From Robinsoniella peoriensis (lineage in GTDB: Bacteria > Bacillota > Clostridia > Lachnospirales > Lachnospiraceae), in NCBI RefSeq assembly GCF_042680125.1, contig NZ_JBHTNY010000022.1: a DNA stretch of 64,000 bases, one strand, 5' to 3'. Below are positions 42,884 through 51,165 of the stretch, piece after piece. Both the position numbers and the translations under genes were made by a program. Numbering within the stretch: position 1 is the first letter of the stretch; the number at the start of each line of letters is the position of its first letter. The notes under the pieces were generated by a model. That model was not told where the DNA came from. It worked only from the letters and a program-made list of their open reading frames with translations, and did not search any database.

Positions 42884-45280
42884 TTACTCCTGTTTGGTTT
42901 CGTCCAACTTGGTAGTCATAATGCTGTAAAGCTCAGTGTTCTTCGGGAATTTATCCACGAAAGGCAAAATGACATTACCATAGAACAACAAACCCTCACC
43001 AACACCGCTGCCTGTCACATAAGAGAGCTGATGAGGGGAAATATTAAGCTGTTTGGCAAGTATCTGCCTATCGCCTGCCGCTTGGTTGAGCATATACACA
43101 AAGTCGGAGTTTTCAAAGATGTTCTCCACTTCTCGAGAGGATAGCAGGTCTTTGATGTTCTGCGTAATCGCTGTGGGAATACCGCCCCATTTACGAAAGC
43201 GTTTCCAAATCTCCACCGAGTAGGCGGCGGTTTGTTCCTCTTTGAGTAGCAAATGAAACTCGTCCATATAGTAGCGAGTGGAGCGTTTCTCTGCACGGTT
43301 TATGGTTACTCTGTTCCACACTTGGTCTTGGACGATTAACATACCGAGCTTTTTAAGCTGTTTACCCAATTCCTTAATATCGTAGCAGACAGTACGGTTT
43401 GTAATATCCACATTTGTCCTGTGGTTGAACACGCTAAGACTACCTGTGACATAGATTTCAAGAGCAGAACGGATATGCTTTGCTTCTTTTTCCTCCTGTC
43501 TGCCTAAGGCATCGTAAAGGTCACCCAAAATTGGCATTTTGGCAGGGTCGGGGTCGGCAAGGTATTCTGCATAAACGAGAGTAACACAGCGGTCAATAAT
43601 GGATTTTTCCACAGGGGTCAATCCCTCTTTACCGCCGACAATCAGCTCACACAAGGAGAGGATAAAATCGCTCTTTAGTGCAAGAGGGCTATCGTCCTCA
43701 GAGTAGTTGAGGTTGATGTCCATAGGGTTGATGTACTGGCTGCTTGTAGGCGATATCTTGATAACCTGTCCTTTGAGCCTTTGCACAAGGGAAAAATATT
43801 CACCCTCGGGGTCGCACACGATGATGTCATCGGTGGTAATCAGAAATACATTGGTAATTTCTCGCTTGGCGGCAAAGGATTTACCACTGCCGGGTGTACC
43901 GAGGATAAGCCCGTTGGGGTTTTTGAGCTGCTTTCGGTCTACCATGATGAGGTTGCTTGACAGAGCGTTTAAGCCATAGTATAAGGCTTCGCCGCCCGAC
44001 TGAAAAAGCTCCTGTGTGGTAAAAGGCACAAAAATAGCGGTGCTTGAGGTGGTCAAGCTCCTCTGTATGGGTACAAGATTTTTTCCGAGGGGTAAGGAAG
44101 TCATAAAGCCTTGCTCCTGCTGATAATCAAGCCTTATGAGGGTGCAGTTGTGCTTGTTGGCAATGCCGCTTGCTTGGAGCAGGATATTGTCCAGTTCCTT
44201 TTTGCTGTCGGCGGTATTCAGCACAAGGAATGTGATTAAAAACATTCGCTCGTTTCGGCTTTGCAGGTCGGTAAGGAGTTTTTTGGCTTCACCGCCATAG
44301 GTGGCAAGGTCTGACGGAATGATGTCCATGTCATAGCCTGCACGAACAGCCTTTTTCTGTTCCTCAATCTTCATTTTGTCGAGGTCTGTAATTTTACGCT
44401 TAATAGTTTTGATTGCTTTCATTTGGTCTACCGACTGAATGTGCATGGTAACGACGAGGTTGCTTTCCATTTCCAAAAAGTCGGACAGTACACGGTCGTT
44501 CAGCTCGGGGGCGAGTATCTGCAAAAAGGATACCGCACCGTATTTATCGCCTGTTCTGAATGTGCCTTTCTCCTTAAACTCAAAAGAGGACGGGGCGATA
44601 AAGTCCTTTGTACTAAGCCCCGAGGGTGCAAGCCAGTTCCATTCAAAGGAAAAGGGGGCATTGCCACTCATTCTAAGGATATTGTGCATGAGCTTTAACC
44701 GTTGTTTTCCGTCAAGGGAGGTGAGATGCACACCCAATCGCTTAAATGCGTTCCACAGGTCATTTTCAATGCGTTCAAGACGGGGCTTGGCGATTTTGAT
44801 ATTCTCGGCTTCAATACCAAAGGTAAGGTATTTTGTTTTCACGAGTCCGTTGTTGCCCCTTGCAAGCTGATTGTGCAGCATCTCACTGTACTCTGTTCGG
44901 ATACTGTCGAAATCATCTGCCTGCGGAGCGATGAACACGCTTTTTTCAAAGTCCTTTGTATTCGCTGTGGTGTTTAAGAATGTGAGCTGAAATTTGATTG
45001 TGCTGTCAAAGTAATTGAGGAAGTCGCACCAACTTTCAAAAATGGCGGTCTTGTCCTCGTTCTGTGCAATCTGATAATTGATGTCATCAAATTGCAGGGT
45101 TTTGGTGTAGAGCTTATCACCCACATGACAGATACCATCGGGGAAGATATGACGGTAAGGGATACTGTCCTGTGCAGACTTTACACCTTTGGGTTTATTG
45201 TTCGCCCTTTGCACCGCACTTGCGATGCTTTGCTTTTCCACTCGGGTGAGCTTTATGGGCTTCTTTTCGATTTTTGACAA
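42884..45280 (-). CDS. virB4: VirB4-like conjugation ATPase
   Basis: 798 residues from a TTG start nine bases after GGAGG. Walker A LGTPGSGKSFAAKRE (about residue 460), Walker B RYYMDEFHLLL (about 668), and the conserved ILAKQLNISPHQLSYV near the end. VirB4 energises assembly and substrate movement of the type IV channel at the membrane. It overlaps the end of prgI by 86 bases, so the two are translated together. Confidence 0.95.
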   Translation of the reverse strand: MSKIEKKPIKLTRVEKQSIASAVQRANNKPKGVKSAQDSIPYRHIFPDGICHVGDKLYTKTLQFDDINYQIAQNEDKTAIFESWCDFLNYFDSTIKFQLTFLNTTANTKDFEKSVFIAPQADDFDSIRTEYSEMLHNQLARGNNGLVKTKYLTFGIEAENIKIAKPRLERIENDLWNAFKRLGVHLTSLDGKQRLKLMHNILRMSGNAPFSFEWNWLAPSGLSTKDFIAPSSFEFKEKGTFRTGDKYGAVSFLQILAPELNDRVLSDFLEMESNLVVTMHIQSVDQMKAIKTIKRKITDLDKMKIEEQKKAVRAGYDMDIIPSDLATYGGEAKKLLTDLQSRNERMFLITFLVLNTADSKKELDNILLQASGIANKHNCTLIRLDYQQEQGFMTSLPLGKNLVPIQRSLTTSSTAIFVPFTTQELFQSGGEALYYGLNALSSNLIMVDRKQLKNPNGLILGTPGSGKSFAAKREITNVFLITTDDIIVCDPEGEYFSLVQRLKGQVIKISPTSSQYINPMDINLNYSEDDSPLALKSDFILSLCELIVGGKEGLTPVEKSIIDRCVTLVYAEYLADPDPAKMPILGDLYDALGRQEEKEAKHIRSALEIYVTGSLSVFNHRTNVDITNRTVCYDIKELGKQLKKLGMLIVQDQVWNRVTINRAEKRSTRYYMDEFHLLLKEEQTAAYSVEIWKRFRKWGGIPTAITQNIKDLLSSREVENIFENSDFVYMLNQAAGDRQILAKQLNISPHQLSYVTGSGVGEGLLFYGNVILPFVDKFPKNTELYSIMTTKLDETKQE

Positions 45281-45632
45281 TTTGATTTACCTCCATGTCT
45301 AAGTGATATTGCCTTTCCAATAACGGATAGAAATTATCCGTAATGTAAGGTCTTTGTTTTGGGTTGAGAAAACGCACCGCCGCATAGTTTTTGAGGATTA
45401 CCTCAAGGGGCTGACCGTGCTTTTCATACATGGCAAACATGAACAGCGGCAGCATGAGAAACATCATTACAAGCACCGCAGGGCTTGTGCCGATATAGTC
45501 CTTGAGAATGAAAAAAGGCGGTAATCCTACCGCCAGTGCCGCCGAAAAACAGATAATTTGCCGCTTGGTAAGGTTTAGAGCAACCTTTGTTTTTACATTG
45601 CTTAAATCTTTGGGGATTGGTACATAAGCCAT
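45195..45632 (-). CDS. PrgI-family membrane protein
   Basis: 145 residues from the ATG at 45632 (AAAGGAGG seven bases upstream). MAYVPIPKDLSNVKTKVALN followed by LTKRQIICFSA and two membrane helices (residues 26-44 and 50-70) is the PrgI signature; the tail is basic. PrgI corresponds to VirB3 and works with VirB4. The last 86 bases overlap virB4. Confidence 0.92.
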   Translation of the reverse strand: MAYVPIPKDLSNVKTKVALNLTKRQIICFSAALAVGLPPFFILKDYIGTSPAVLVMMFLMLPLFMFAMYEKHGQPLEVILKNYAAVRFLNPKQRPYITDNFYPLLERQYHLDMEVNQIVKNRKEAHKAHPSGKAKHRKCGAKGEQ

Positions 45633-45651
45633 AAAATCCTCCTTTCTTGGC

Positions 45652-45680
45652 AACAAAAAAGCAACCGCTTTTGCGGTTGC
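45652..45680 (-). terminator. Intercistronic hairpin with T-run before prgI
   Basis: GCAACCGC-AAAA-GCGGTTGC (perfect) followed on the minus strand by TTTTTTGTTGCC and the prgI ribosome site. It also ends the HNH gene. Confidence 0.85.
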
Positions 45681-45693
45681 AATGCCATAATTT

Positions 45694-46437
45694 TTAATCA
45701 AATATTACTTCGCAATATAGGAACTCAAATATCACAAGTTTTACTGTTATCCCACCTTCAGCATTAAGAGATACTTGATAACGATATTGGTTGTCTTGGA
45801 CATCATTCCAAAAGGCAAGAGCCATGACCTCTCCAGTTTCTATATTTTGGGCTATGAAAGGCACGAACACACCTCTTGACCCAACTTCAGGAGCTTTATT
45901 CATTTCGGGAATTTCGTTAAAACTCAGTGCCGCTTCATCTGAAATGTTGAATGCAAAATCATACCATATTTTCGCTTTGACATCATCAAGGTTTACATGG
46001 TCAAATTCAAAGCCTGCATGACATCTTGCGAGTTTGAACAGTATGCGAAGTATTCGTTCTTCATCGGGGTCATAATACACTTTGCCATCATTTTTTTGTA
46101 TCTGTTTTCTAAGCGTTTCTTGTAGCTTTTTATCCTTCTCATTCCTCACAATGGTCTGTTTATGTTGAGGACAATCGTCATACACTTGGCTTTTCAACAC
46201 ATCTAAAAAGCAAGCGAGATATTTTTCATCCTCAGAATACCCATTATTGCACTCAAAACAAGCAGGAATTGTTGGTAAATTTTCTGGATAAGGGTCAACT
46301 AAAAATGCTTTAGATGGTATATGTTCTCTTGTGGTAGCAGGACTACCGCAATATATACAGCCATTGTTTTTGGATTTTTCCCATGAGGTATAATATCCTG
46401 CTCCGTTATTACCTCCCAATCTTTTTCTTTGCTCCAT
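45694..46437 (-). CDS. HNH-type zinc-binding putative nuclease (cargo)
   Basis: 247 residues from the ATG at 46437 (GGAG nine bases upstream). The N-terminal part has CIYCGSPATTREHIPSKAFL and IPACFECNNGYSEDEKY: two CxxC pairs around an EHxxP motif, as in HNH/treble-clef nucleases. The C-terminal half has no known family. The gene sits between the VirB6-like gene and prgI, which are normally adjacent, so it is an insertion. An extended -10 box (TGCTATACT) lies about 20 bases upstream, which would give it separate expression. Probable defence cargo; nuclease activity is inferred from the motif. Confidence 0.72.
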   Translation of the reverse strand: MEQRKRLGGNNGAGYYTSWEKSKNNGCIYCGSPATTREHIPSKAFLVDPYPENLPTIPACFECNNGYSEDEKYLACFLDVLKSQVYDDCPQHKQTIVRNEKDKKLQETLRKQIQKNDGKVYYDPDEERILRILFKLARCHAGFEFDHVNLDDVKAKIWYDFAFNISDEAALSFNEIPEMNKAPEVGSRGVFVPFIAQNIETGEVMALAFWNDVQDNQYRYQVSLNAEGGITVKLVIFEFLYCEVIFD

Positions 46438-46503
46438 TTGTTCATCTCCTTTTTTACAGTATAGCATTTAAATCACCCCACATATAGTCAAAATCTGTTA
46501 ATT

Positions 46504-47367
46504 TTAATGAGCTGAAAAGATGCTCTTTGCCAATGTACCTGTCTTAAAGAGGGAGAAGCAGAGCAGCACTGTGTACATCATGCAAGTCCAAATCGCTTTT
46601 ATAGGGTCAGCGCCTGTTGCAATGGACTGAATAAGCACTGCATAAATGCCAACGCACACCATAATCAAAAAACCTTGAAATGCGAGGGCAAGCAGAGCTT
46701 TGAGGTAGTTGTTTCCCATGTTCCACTCCTTGCTTGATATTGTAGCAATGGGGATTGCTCCAAGAGAAGTCATGAGGTAGATTTCAAGCATTCTTCCATA
46801 CACGATAATGAAAATACAAACGGATAATGCCCACATGACTATCCCCATAAAGAAACTTTGCAGATACAGCCCCAAGAGTGAGCCTATATCCATTTGTAGC
46901 AAGCTCTCACGCAAGGCATCTAAGGTTTCAACTCCTACTGCGGTATCTCCGATAATCACTCCTGCCGCATTGGATATAACCGACTGTGCCACATCAAATA
47001 TGCCCATCATAATGGGGAATGTATTTGTTACAAGTACCACAGCAATAAAGGTTTTCATCATCCACTTGAAAATGTCCGAGGGTGGAAAGTCGTGCATATT
47101 GTTTCTGTCAATGACCATTTGTATCAGCTCGTAGCACATCACAAAGGTCAGAATTATTCCGGCTATGGGCATGATAACGGTGTCCGATAAGTTCTCAATC
47201 ATGGAGAAAACACCGCCATTCCATTGTGACGGTGTTTTTCCCACATCTCCGGCAATCCTTGATACTTCTGAATTGATGTTATCGAACAAGCCCGTTAGAT
47301 TACCCATAATGCCGTCAACGAGCAGATTGGTTATCCACTCGTTGATTGCATCAATGATAAAATCCAT
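46504..47367 (-). CDS. VirB6/TrbL-like channel protein
   Basis: 287 residues with a short extracellular N-terminus and about six membrane helices (for example DTVIMPIAGIILTFVMCYEL, FIAVVLVTNTFPIMMGIF, MGIVMWALSVCIFIIVYG). Organisation and position directly after the Maff2 pilin-like gene are those of the VirB6-like subunit of Tn1549-like elements. No strong ribosome site is visible; the Maff2 stop is 11 bases upstream, so translation is probably coupled. Confidence 0.88.
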   Translation of the reverse strand: MDFIIDAINEWITNLLVDGIMGNLTGLFDNINSEVSRIAGDVGKTPSQWNGGVFSMIENLSDTVIMPIAGIILTFVMCYELIQMVIDRNNMHDFPPSDIFKWMMKTFIAVVLVTNTFPIMMGIFDVAQSVISNAAGVIIGDTAVGVETLDALRESLLQMDIGSLLGLYLQSFFMGIVMWALSVCIFIIVYGRMLEIYLMTSLGAIPIATISSKEWNMGNNYLKALLALAFQGFLIMVCVGIYAVLIQSIATGADPIKAIWTCMMYTVLLCFSLFKTGTLAKSIFSAH

Positions 47368-47378
47368 CGGCTGTTATC

Positions 47379-47591
47379 TTAAAACAATCCGCTGAGAAGT
47401 GGTACAAGGGTCATGCCAATCAGTGCTACGCCACCGCCTGCCATGAGCTGCTTCATACCCTGTGATTTAGCACCGGGGTTATCGTTGCCGTACCCCTCAA
47501 GGAGATTGATAACTCCCCAAATGCCAAGTCCTGCTCCAAGGGCGATAACGAGTGTCTGCAATGCGACTACTGCTTGATTAAAAAATTCCAT
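47379..47591 (-). CDS. Maff2-family VirB2-like small membrane protein
   Basis: 70 residues from the ATG at 47591. Two hydrophobic segments (ALQTLVIALGAGLGIWGVIN and MAGGGVALIGMTLVPLLSGL) joined by a short polar loop with GNDNPGAKSQGMKQ. Size, topology and place between virD4 and virB6 fit the pilin-like VirB2 analogue of these elements (Maff2). A short leader ORF plus terminator hairpin lies upstream. Confidence 0.88.
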   Translation of the reverse strand: MEFFNQAVVALQTLVIALGAGLGIWGVINLLEGYGNDNPGAKSQGMKQLMAGGGVALIGMTLVPLLSGLF

Positions 47592-47638
47592 AGTGTTTTT
47601 CTCCTTTAATTTTGTATTTGTTGGTTTGTGTTTTGGCA

Positions 47639-47696
47639 ATAAAAAAACGCTGTTCACTGACAGCGTTAAAGAGCCACAATCATAGGCAACACCTCC
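47639..47696 (-). promoter_or_regulatory. Leader ORF MIVAL and terminator hairpin before Maff2
   Basis: GGAGG and an ATG at 47683 start a five-codon frame (MIVAL, stop at 47666-47668). Its stop codon lies in the first arm of AACGCTGT-CAGTGA-ACAGCGTT (47646-47667), followed by TTTTTTTATTGCC on the minus strand. A ribosome finishing the leader would cover the arm, so the hairpin can act as an attenuator. Confidence 0.6.
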
Positions 47697-47719
47697 TTTG
47701 CGTGTGGCTTGTGTATATA

Positions 47720-47744
47720 AAAAACACCACCTTGAACGGTAGTG
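47720..47744 (-). terminator. Terminator after the old virD4 end
   Basis: CACTACC and GGTGGTG pair (one G-U pair) around a six-base loop, followed by TTTTTTATA on the minus strand. It directly follows the stop codon of the virD4 remnant. Confidence 0.75.
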
Positions 47745-47745
47745 C

Positions 47746-48014
47746 TTATTGCCCGTCTGAGGGCGGTGGCTCGGTTGTTTCTTCTTTCTTGCTTAAATCA
47801 TAAACCTCGTACACATCGTTCCCTTTGAACTTTAGTTTGGTGGATAAGAATTTCTCAATGTCAAAGGCATTTTTCTTATCGAAGTCCGAGGGTATTTGTA
47901 TTTCGGGTGCTTTGTAATATCGTACTTATCGCTGAAAAAGGGGCGAACACCTCTAAGCTGTAAAATACATTTCCCACCGTCCATGACAGATAGCTCATCT
48001 ATGCTCATAAGCTC
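47746..48014 (-). pseudogene. 3' fragment of virD4, copy 1 (ancestral end)
   Basis: Reads MSIDELSVMDGGKCILQL, RGVRPFFSDKYDI and KHPKYKY, then loses one base, and continues in the next frame as SDFDKKNAFDIEKFLSTKL up to SKKEETTEPPPSDGQ and a stop. It matches the last 80 residues of the intact VirD4 at 51166. Because it is followed by the terminator and the Maff2 gene, it is probably the original end of virD4, left behind when cargo entered upstream. The frameshift shows that it is no longer under selection. Confidence 0.9.
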
Positions 48015-48016
48015 AT

Positions 48017-48049
48017 TGCAACATTGTCAAGTGATGAGTTTAAAAAGGG
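48017..48049. repeat. Boundary sequence, copy 1
   Basis: tgcaacattgtcaagtga followed by tgagtttaaaaaggg. A near-identical stretch is at 50068-50101. Both lie exactly where a virD4 fragment begins, and the sequence is absent from the intact virD4. Confidence 0.8.
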
Positions 48050-48050
48050 G

Positions 48051-48094
48051 CAAAGAAATATACCCTCCATTCCGTAATAGAAAAAAGGGTATAT
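48051..48094 (-). terminator. Terminator after thsB
   Basis: ATATACCC (48058-48065) pairs with GGGTATAT (48087-48094); on the minus strand it is followed by TTCTTT. It ends the TIR/macro operon 55 bases after the thsB stop. Confidence 0.6.
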
Positions 48095-48149
48095 CTGTGC
48101 TTTTTATGTAAACATAATGAACAACTTAAATCATGTAAACGTATGGGAA

Positions 48150-48707
48150 TTACTGTATTTTATAAAAGAAAGTTCCTTTCTTCATAGTGTTAACCATAAC
48201 ATCCTCATCCTTAAGGGCTGATGTAATCAGCGATTGTTTCATAGGAACATGTATTGTTGCGACATCCGACATGTACTTTTTAAATGTTGGCACTTTATCC
48301 CATAGATTTTTTATACTTTGCTTTATTCCCTCGCTATTAGCAATATCCGTTTTCTCATTATAAGCCGGATAAATAACTATAACTGGTAGGCTTTGCGTAT
48401 TCATTCCATATTCAAGCTCTTCCTTCAATGCTTTGCTTTCAATAGTATTTGAACTCAAAAACAAAATAATATTCTTTGACCCACGTAGACGCTCTCTCAG
48501 GCGGTCTCGCAAGGTTTCCCAACTGCTACCATCACGGACACTATAATTTTTGTTGTGTGAATCAACAAATGGGAAAGTAGAATCTTTGCCTTTCCACATC
48601 CTTAAGGTGTTGTAGTAGCAGAAATCGTGAGCAGTATTAGCTCCAAGATTTGTTTCACTAAATGGTTCCTTTACATAAAATGCACAATAATTTCCTGTAC
48701 GGTTCAT
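48150..48707 (-). CDS. thsB: TIR-like protein, Thoeris ThsB type
   Basis: 185 residues from the ATG at 48707 (AAGGAGG six bases upstream). The sequence fits the MTH538/DUF1863 TIR-like fold: YCAFYVKEPF at the first strand, RDGSSWETLRDRLRERLRGS, then KNIILFLSSNT, and SKALKEELEYGM with a Glu in the position of the TIR catalytic residue, then LPVIVIYP. In Thoeris, ThsB senses phage infection and makes an NAD-derived signal. It starts 22 bases after the TM-macro gene, in one operon. Identification rests on fold motifs together with this partner. Confidence 0.78.
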   Translation of the reverse strand: MNRTGNYCAFYVKEPFSETNLGANTAHDFCYYNTLRMWKGKDSTFPFVDSHNKNYSVRDGSSWETLRDRLRERLRGSKNIILFLSSNTIESKALKEELEYGMNTQSLPVIVIYPAYNEKTDIANSEGIKQSIKNLWDKVPTFKKYMSDVATIHVPMKQSLITSALKDEDVMVNTMKKGTFFYKIQ

Positions 48708-48729
48708 ATTCATCCTCCTTTTTATTACC

Positions 48730-49533
48730 TTAAGCAATAAATTTTTTCAAATTATAAAGACTGATTTCGTTTATCCTATCGTAAACAACAATAGTAATAG
48801 GTGCTTTTAGCTGAACATTGCTTGTTTTTAATGTACAAAGCATACACTTTAGTAGCTCAAATGGAGATGGTTTTTCAGACACTCCATCAAAACGAGTTAT
48901 ACCATCGCCTAAGATTGGCAAGTAAATCGGTTTTCCAGAATAAACTCGCCCTATTTCCTGCCACATTTTGCGCATAATACTTTCGTAATTTAAGTTATCA
49001 ATGTGTGCTTCATTCTCGTTATTTAAATGTGTTAAGGCTAATAATATAAAATCTTTATATGGAATTACATAGCCAAGCGAAACATTGCCGTTGAAGTTTG
49101 AAATGAAATCCTTGAATGCTTCAAGCTCTTCACTTTCTTTAAGTTGTTTTATTAGTTGCCCATGGAGAGATGAATGTGAAATTATTGCATCTTCCTCTGA
49201 TGAGCTAAAAGTATCATCAACCCCAATAACTTTCCACCCATTTTGTTTAAAAATATCACCTTGACGAATTGTAACCTTGATTCCTCTGATTTTCATAGTA
49301 ACACTGTCTCGTGTATTCCACCACAAAAATACAACAGCAGCTAAATATGAACATAAAAGAGCCAATATGGTGGACACGAGACTTATAAACATATTATCAA
49401 ATATATCAGTAAAAGAAACTCCCAAAATCCCCATTATGGCAGATACACCACCGAAAATTGCAAAACCAATCGCAATACTATCTTTCCAAAGTCGACTACT
49501 TTTGAATTGATAGATTTTTTTCTGCTTTTCCAA
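48730..49533 (-). CDS. thsA: Two-TM macro-domain effector, Thoeris type II ThsA
   Basis: 267 residues from a TTG start eight bases after GGAGGAG. Two membrane helices (about 19-40 and 48-71), then a macro domain from about residue 82: VTIRQGDIFKQNGWKVIGVD, DTFSSSEEDAIISHSSLHGQ and a hydrophobic core up to ITIVVYDRINEISLYNLKKF. TM-macro proteins are the effectors of type II Thoeris; the macro domain binds the ADP-ribose-type signal made by the TIR partner and the membrane part kills the infected cell. The next gene is the TIR protein, which supports the call. Confidence 0.8.
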   Translation of the reverse strand: MEKQKKIYQFKSSRLWKDSIAIGFAIFGGVSAIMGILGVSFTDIFDNMFISLVSTILALLCSYLAAVVFLWWNTRDSVTMKIRGIKVTIRQGDIFKQNGWKVIGVDDTFSSSEEDAIISHSSLHGQLIKQLKESEELEAFKDFISNFNGNVSLGYVIPYKDFILLALTHLNNENEAHIDNLNYESIMRKMWQEIGRVYSGKPIYLPILGDGITRFDGVSEKPSPFELLKCMLCTLKTSNVQLKAPITIVVYDRINEISLYNLKKFIA

Positions 49534-49612
49534 TAAAAACGCTCCTCCTTTTCACATGAGCCCTCGCGCTACTATTATTACAATACATTTTCTAATTTTC
49601 TTTCTATCCATA

Positions 49613-49641
49613 ATTATACTACGAAATGCTACTTTTCTCAA
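49613..49641 (-). promoter_or_regulatory. Promoter of thsA-thsB
   Basis: Minus-strand TTGAGA (49636-49641), 17-base spacer, TATAAT (49613-49618), 80 bases before the thsA start. Confidence 0.7.
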
Positions 49642-49673
49642 TACAACGACATTTTTCACACCAACATAGAAAA

Positions 49674-49708
49674 TATACCCTCAGCCCATTATTAGGTGCG
49701 AGGGCATA
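49674..49708 (-). terminator. Hairpin between virD4 copy 2 and thsA
   Basis: TATGCCCTC and GAGGGTATA form a nine-base stem with one G-U pair, followed by TTTTCT. It would stop read-through from the DUF2971 side before the thsA promoter. Confidence 0.5.
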
Positions 49709-49786
49709 TCTGTATAAATTTTACGCCCCAAGCTCACCAACAATAGGGGAGCGCAAAACAAATTAAACTTCAAACAATAATTTACA

Positions 49787-50059
49787 TTACCTACCATTAT
49801 ACACATTATTCTTACTTAAATCTACCATTTTTATTTTTTCACTTACATCAAAAACCTCATATACATCGTTTGGTTTAAGTTTCAGCTTTACGGATAAAAA
49901 CTTCTCAATGTCAAAGACGTTTTTCTTGTCAAAGTCAGATAGATACATGTATTTTGGGTGGTTTGTAATATCGTATTTGTCACTGAAAAAGGGGCGAACA
50001 CCTCTGAGCTGTAAAATGCACTTGCCACCGTCCATAACGGATAGTTTATCCATTGACAT
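49787..50059 (-). pseudogene. 3' fragment of virD4, copy 2
   Basis: An uninterrupted 90-residue frame: MSMDKLSVMDGGKCILQLRG, then VRPFFSDKYDITNHPKYMYL and SDFDKKNVFDIEKFLSVKL, ending SEKIKMVDLSKNNVYNGR. It repeats the VirD4 C-terminus but lacks the rest of the gene. The nucleotide match to the intact gene continues a short way past the stop codon. Its first base lies at the same point as in copy 1, next to the second boundary sequence. It may still be translated but would lack both Walker motifs. Confidence 0.9.
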
Positions 50060-50067
50060 GAGTTCCT

Positions 50068-50101
50068 TGTAACATTGTCAAGTGACGAGTTTTAAAAAGG
50101 G
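50068..50101. repeat. Boundary sequence, copy 2
   Basis: tgtaacattgtcaagtga followed by cgagttttaaaaaggg, differing from copy 1 at three positions or so. It lies between the DUF2971 terminator and virD4 copy 2. Confidence 0.8.
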
Positions 50102-50103
50102 TA

Positions 50104-50135
50104 AAAATAAGAGCTACTAGCTCGTAGTAGCCCTT
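50104..50135 (-). terminator. Terminator after the DUF2971 gene
   Basis: AAGGGCTACTA and TAGTAGCTCTT pair with one mismatch around CGAGC, followed by ATTTTT on the minus strand. Confidence 0.7.
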
Positions 50136-50145
50136 ACTGAGTATC

Positions 50146-51072
50146 TTATATTTCTCTAAAAATCAGGTCGAAAGATTCACTCAGCTCGTCAAAGAACATT
50201 TTGTATACTGGTATTTTTAATGTTTTACCTATCTTAATAAGCTTTTCAATATTGGACTCTGAGCAATTCAATCCTATGTATATTTCTTTTGGCTTAGCCA
50301 CTACATATGGCATTCCTTTAGCATTTGCTCCAGTTGTGCATCTAAATTCATTTTCATAGCTCCATGACGAATGTTTTATGTTACAAAAGTAGGATGATAA
50401 GAATACTAATGATAAGTCATCAAGCAGGATTTCCTTTTTTCCTTCTGCTCCTTGAATTTCAATCTGGTTTATCATATATTGAACTTGCTTATCCATAACA
50501 CTGGTTATATCTATTCGCTCGTTAGTGTATTGGACAGGAAATGTACAACCAGACAATTGCGTGTTGTGTTTCGTATCATATGAAACACAGTAACCTGAAT
50601 GATTATTTGCGTAATGCGCCCACATTGGCATTGAGTTTACGCTATTAGCTGTTAAAGAGGATACCTTAGTAAATGTAGAAAAATCATCTATAAGCCGTCC
50701 GCCATGTGGAATTAATCTTTCATATTTTATAAGAGTGTCAGCCTTATAATAAAATGCTTTATTATCAAAAGGGTCATTTAAAAACTTAACATCTGACATA
50801 AAAATCTTTTGTTGTTCTAAAGTTTGGAGTTTTTGCTGATTAAGTGTCTTGTCATCGGTAAATGAATAATACTTATAAAGTGTATCTGGTATATAAAGTC
50901 GACTGATTTTATACAGAAGTTGAAAGACCTCATTTTTATTTGCCGAAATATTAATCATGTACATGAACTTAAAATAATCAACTGGATTCTGCAAACGCCA
51001 TTTTTCAATATCAAAGTTTTCTTCATCAACAGGGATAGGTTGAAGGTCGTAATGTATATCTTCTATTTTCAT
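50146..51072 (-). CDS. DUF2971 protein (cargo)
   Basis: 308 residues. The family signs are LYKYYSF near residue 64, FMSDVKFLNDPFDNK, the MWAHYANNHSGYCVSYD motif and HSSWSYENEFRC. DUF2971 proteins are widespread in variable genome regions and defence islands, and no activity is established. It lies directly after the intact virD4 stop and before virD4 copy 2, in the same direction, with a weak AAGAAAGG ribosome site. A TATAAT at 51130-51135 on the minus strand may serve it. The AT-rich composition differs from virD4. Confidence 0.8.
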   Translation of the reverse strand: MKIEDIHYDLQPIPVDEENFDIEKWRLQNPVDYFKFMYMINISANKNEVFQLLYKISRLYIPDTLYKYYSFTDDKTLNQQKLQTLEQQKIFMSDVKFLNDPFDNKAFYYKADTLIKYERLIPHGGRLIDDFSTFTKVSSLTANSVNSMPMWAHYANNHSGYCVSYDTKHNTQLSGCTFPVQYTNERIDITSVMDKQVQYMINQIEIQGAEGKKEILLDDLSLVFLSSYFCNIKHSSWSYENEFRCTTGANAKGMPYVVAKPKEIYIGLNCSESNIEKLIKIGKTLKIPVYKMFFDELSESFDLIFREI

Positions 51073-51165
51073 ACAATTTATGCCTTTCTTGATTATATTA
51101 AAAGAGGACAGGTAGTAAAATTATTTACTATTATACTACATAATCTTTACTGAAATCTATCATTT

